Below, piece by piece: positions 6,054 to 7,734 of a stretch of DNA of 7,734 bases (position 1 is its first letter; every line of letters begins with the position of its first letter). The stretch lies in assembly GCA_013042025.1 (NCBI GenBank), contig JABDQY010000010.1, positions 1 through 7,734 of the forward strand, written 5' to 3'. Position numbers and translations under genes: made by a program. The notes beneath the pieces were generated by a model. It saw nothing but the letters and a program-made list of their open reading frames with translations, was not told the origin of the DNA and ran no database searches. Origin of the DNA: Bacteroidia bacterium (GTDB lineage Bacteria; Bacteroidota; Bacteroidia; NS11-12g; UBA9320).

Positions 6054-7583
6054 ATGCATTTACATTCCTTTACCATCGCACGATTAGCTATCGAGCTAAG
6101 AGAGAAAGGGAATTCCATTGCACAAAAACAACTAATTCAAGCTTTTACCACAGATAAAGACTCTTTGGTATTAAGCTTCGAACCAATAACACTTAAAATT
6201 TCATTTTTTAAAGGAGAGGCTCTATTTCAAACTCCTGATGAATCTAAACTGCAAAAGAAGAATAGACTTTTATGCTTTAAAGAGTTAACAGAAAATGATT
6301 GTTACGTAGAGGACATAATTACGTATCCTTTTGACCGTCTTTTTCAAATCAAATTTAGCAACGGGTATTCGCTCTATTTTCTGTTGTTTGGTAGATTTAG
6401 TCAAGTGGGGTTGTACAAAGAAGGGACACTAATCTCACATTTCCCAGCCAAATCAAAAGATGTAGATGTAACAGCATATAAGCGTGCAAATGCACTAGCT
6501 ATTTGTAATTCGTTAGATAGTGAAATCCCATTTATCAAGCAACTTCGATTCTTAAATACAGATCAAAAACAAGAGCTAGAATCACTTGATTTTTCAACGG
6601 TTTCAATTGAAAAAAAGGCTGAGTTGTTAAATAAGCTGAGAGAGAAATATTTGCATGGTATAAGCTATATTTCAAAAGTAGAAAAATCGTATAAGCTTAG
6701 TTATAGTCCTAGTGAAGAAGATGTTACATCATTTGATAACACCATCGAGGCATTGGATAATTTTTCTAGACTTTATATATCTCATAAGGTTTTTAATGAA
6801 ACAAAATCGAGCTATTTGGGAGTACTTAATAAAGAACTAAAATCATTAAAAACGAAGCAGAAGTCCCTCACTAAAAAACTAGATTCTTTGTCGAATGCAA
6901 GCACATACAAGCAAAAAGCAGATCTTCTAATGGCTTATCTTCACTTGGTGCCATCAGGTGCATCTTCTATTGAATTGGACAATTTTGAAGGTACAGCTAA
7001 GGTATCCATATCATTGAACAAGATGCTTTCACCACAAGCCAATGCGGAGCGGTTTTATAGAAAATCAAAAAACGAAAGCAAGCAGGTAGATTTTGTACTT
7101 AAGAATCTAGATCAACTTAAATCCAAGATAAGTCAAAAAGAAACTGAGATTAAATCCTTCGGTGAGTTAGAAAGCTTTAAAGACATTGTTAAAACTGCTC
7201 AAGCTAAGCCAACAAAATCAGACGTTAGGCTTCCTTACCGTAAATTAATGCTAGATGGTTATGAAATTAGAATTGGAAGAGGAGCAAAGGACAATGATGA
7301 GTTGCTTCGGTCTTACACTTCAAAAAATGATATCTGGTTACATGCAAAGAATGTTAGTGGCAGTCATGTCATTATTCGAAACCCTTCCAAGAAAGAGGTG
7401 AGCATGACATTAATAGAAAAGGCAGCTCAAATAGCAGCATACTATTCAAAGGCAAAAACAGAAAGCCTTGCTGTAGTGATGTATACAGAACGAAAGTTTG
7501 TTCGTAAGCCTAAAGGAGCAACTCCAGGCTTGGTTAAAGTAGATAAAGAAGAAACCATTTTGGTTGAGCCTAAAAATTATTGA
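6054..7583 (+). CDS. rqcH: RqcH-like ribosome quality control factor (NFACT family)
   Basis: The 509-residue product has the NFACT layout. An N-terminal NFACT-N domain (1 to about 200) carries the Asp94-Arg95 pair (YPFDRL) and an FGRFSQ segment. A helical, Lys/Glu-rich coiled-coil region (about 245-385) contains the family NAERFYRKSK patch (330-339). The C-terminal NFACT-R domain (about 395-509) has IRIGRGAKDND, DIWLHAKNVSGSHVIIRN, AAQIAAYYSKA and RKPKGATPG. In Bacillus subtilis, RqcH binds stalled 50S subunits carrying peptidyl-tRNA, recruits alanyl-tRNA and adds alanine tails that mark the chain for degradation; the Asp-Arg pair is needed for this. Its N-domain looks divergent and the protein is somewhat shorter than B. 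subtilis RqcH (about 570 residues from memory). The older name FbpA (fibronectin-binding) is misleading. The C-terminal domain is certain; alanine-tailing activity here is inferred. Confidence 0.88.
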   Translation: MHLHSFTIARLAIELREKGNSIAQKQLIQAFTTDKDSLVLSFEPITLKISFFKGEALFQTPDESKLQKKNRLLCFKELTENDCYVEDIITYPFDRLFQIKFSNGYSLYFLLFGRFSQVGLYKEGTLISHFPAKSKDVDVTAYKRANALAICNSLDSEIPFIKQLRFLNTDQKQELESLDFSTVSIEKKAELLNKLREKYLHGISYISKVEKSYKLSYSPSEEDVTSFDNTIEALDNFSRLYISHKVFNETKSSYLGVLNKELKSLKTKQKSLTKKLDSLSNASTYKQKADLLMAYLHLVPSGASSIELDNFEGTAKVSISLNKMLSPQANAERFYRKSKNESKQVDFVLKNLDQLKSKISQKETEIKSFGELESFKDIVKTAQAKPTKSDVRLPYRKLMLDGYEIRIGRGAKDNDELLRSYTSKNDIWLHAKNVSGSHVIIRNPSKKEVSMTLIEKAAQIAAYYSKAKTESLAVVMYTERKFVRKPKGATPGLVKVDKEETILVEPKNY

Positions 7584-7734
7584 TTTTTAATACTTTTAGA
7601 AAGCAGTAAAGGTAAGATAAGTAGATCTGATAGTACTGCAAATAAAATGGTCGTGCTAACAAGTACACCAAAGTAATAGCTGCTAGTGAATTCTGAGAAA
7701 GCCAGGGTTATAAAGCCTGCAAACAATATCATTG
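7577..7734 (-). CDS. RND/MMPL-type membrane transporter, C-terminal fragment
   Basis: Reading the minus strand from the window edge gives 51 codons and a TAA at 7579-7577. The peptide holds two hydrophobic segments, around GFITLAFSEF and VLVSTTILFAVLSDLLILPL, then a short basic tail (SKSIKNQ). The pattern of an FG turn (YYFGVLV) followed by a helix ending in DLLILPLLL is characteristic of the last two transmembrane helices of RND/MMPL-family exporters, which move lipids or other hydrophobic molecules using the proton gradient. Substrate cannot be told from this piece. Its last 7 bases overlap the 3' end of rqcH on the opposite strand. The start of the gene lies beyond the window; the ATG at 7732 is just an internal methionine codon. 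Confidence 0.78.
   Translation of the reverse strand, partial: MILFAGFITLAFSEFTSSYYFGVLVSTTILFAVLSDLLILPLLLSKSIKNQ

Noticed and set aside
6054..7583. Fibronectin-binding adhesin (FbpA annotation)
   Set aside because: There is no signal peptide or surface anchor, and the NFACT-N, coiled-coil and NFACT-R layout fits a cytosolic ribosome quality control factor.

Overview
The window looks like chromosomal DNA of a Bacteroidota member, probably Flavobacteriales. The evidence is low GC, a C-terminal type B sorting domain of the type IX secretion system (T9SS), no Shine-Dalgarno sequences before the starts, TAnnTTTG promoter boxes just upstream of genes, and products typical of that group. All three standard stop codons end genes here, so the code is the usual bacterial one. 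I see no RNA genes, insertion sequences, CRISPR array, phage genes or recognisable defence locus. Gaps between genes are at most about 72 bases.

Layout. (1) Bases 1-1322, plus strand: the 3' part of a large secreted surface protein. It consists of 147-bp tandem repeats (49 residues), degenerate repeat units, an Ig-like domain and a T9SS type B sorting domain. Its start lies outside the window. (2) 1338-3173, minus strand: a TraB/GumN-family secreted protein with an unusual C-terminal extension that contains a strongly acidic, tyrosine-rich stretch and a methionine cluster. (3) 3220-3969, plus: an omega-amidase of the YafV/NIT2 nitrilase type. (4) 5192-4028, minus: a two-gene unit, an unrecognised lipoprotein followed after one base by a stand-alone TfoX N-terminal-domain protein. 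(5) 5265-7583, plus: methionine aminopeptidase (map) followed 9 bases later by an RqcH/NFACT-type ribosome quality control factor. (6) 7577-7734, minus: the last 51 codons of an RND/MMPL-type membrane transporter, which overlaps the end of rqcH by 7 bases.

The strands alternate, so the window holds two short divergent promoter regions (3174-3219 and 5193-5264) and three tight convergent junctions. The divergent regions hold three perfect TAnnTTTG boxes and one 7-of-8 match, each placed so close to a start codon that leaderless or nearly leaderless mRNAs are predicted.

The only clear functional pairing is map-rqcH: both products act at the ribosome on nascent or stalled chains. The rest looks like ordinary housekeeping and cell-envelope genes. 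The features most worth a second look are the purely synonymous divergence among the surface-protein repeats, the acidic insertion in the TraB protein, the start-proximal promoter boxes and the map-rqcH unit. I found no convincing evidence of a new multi-gene system.
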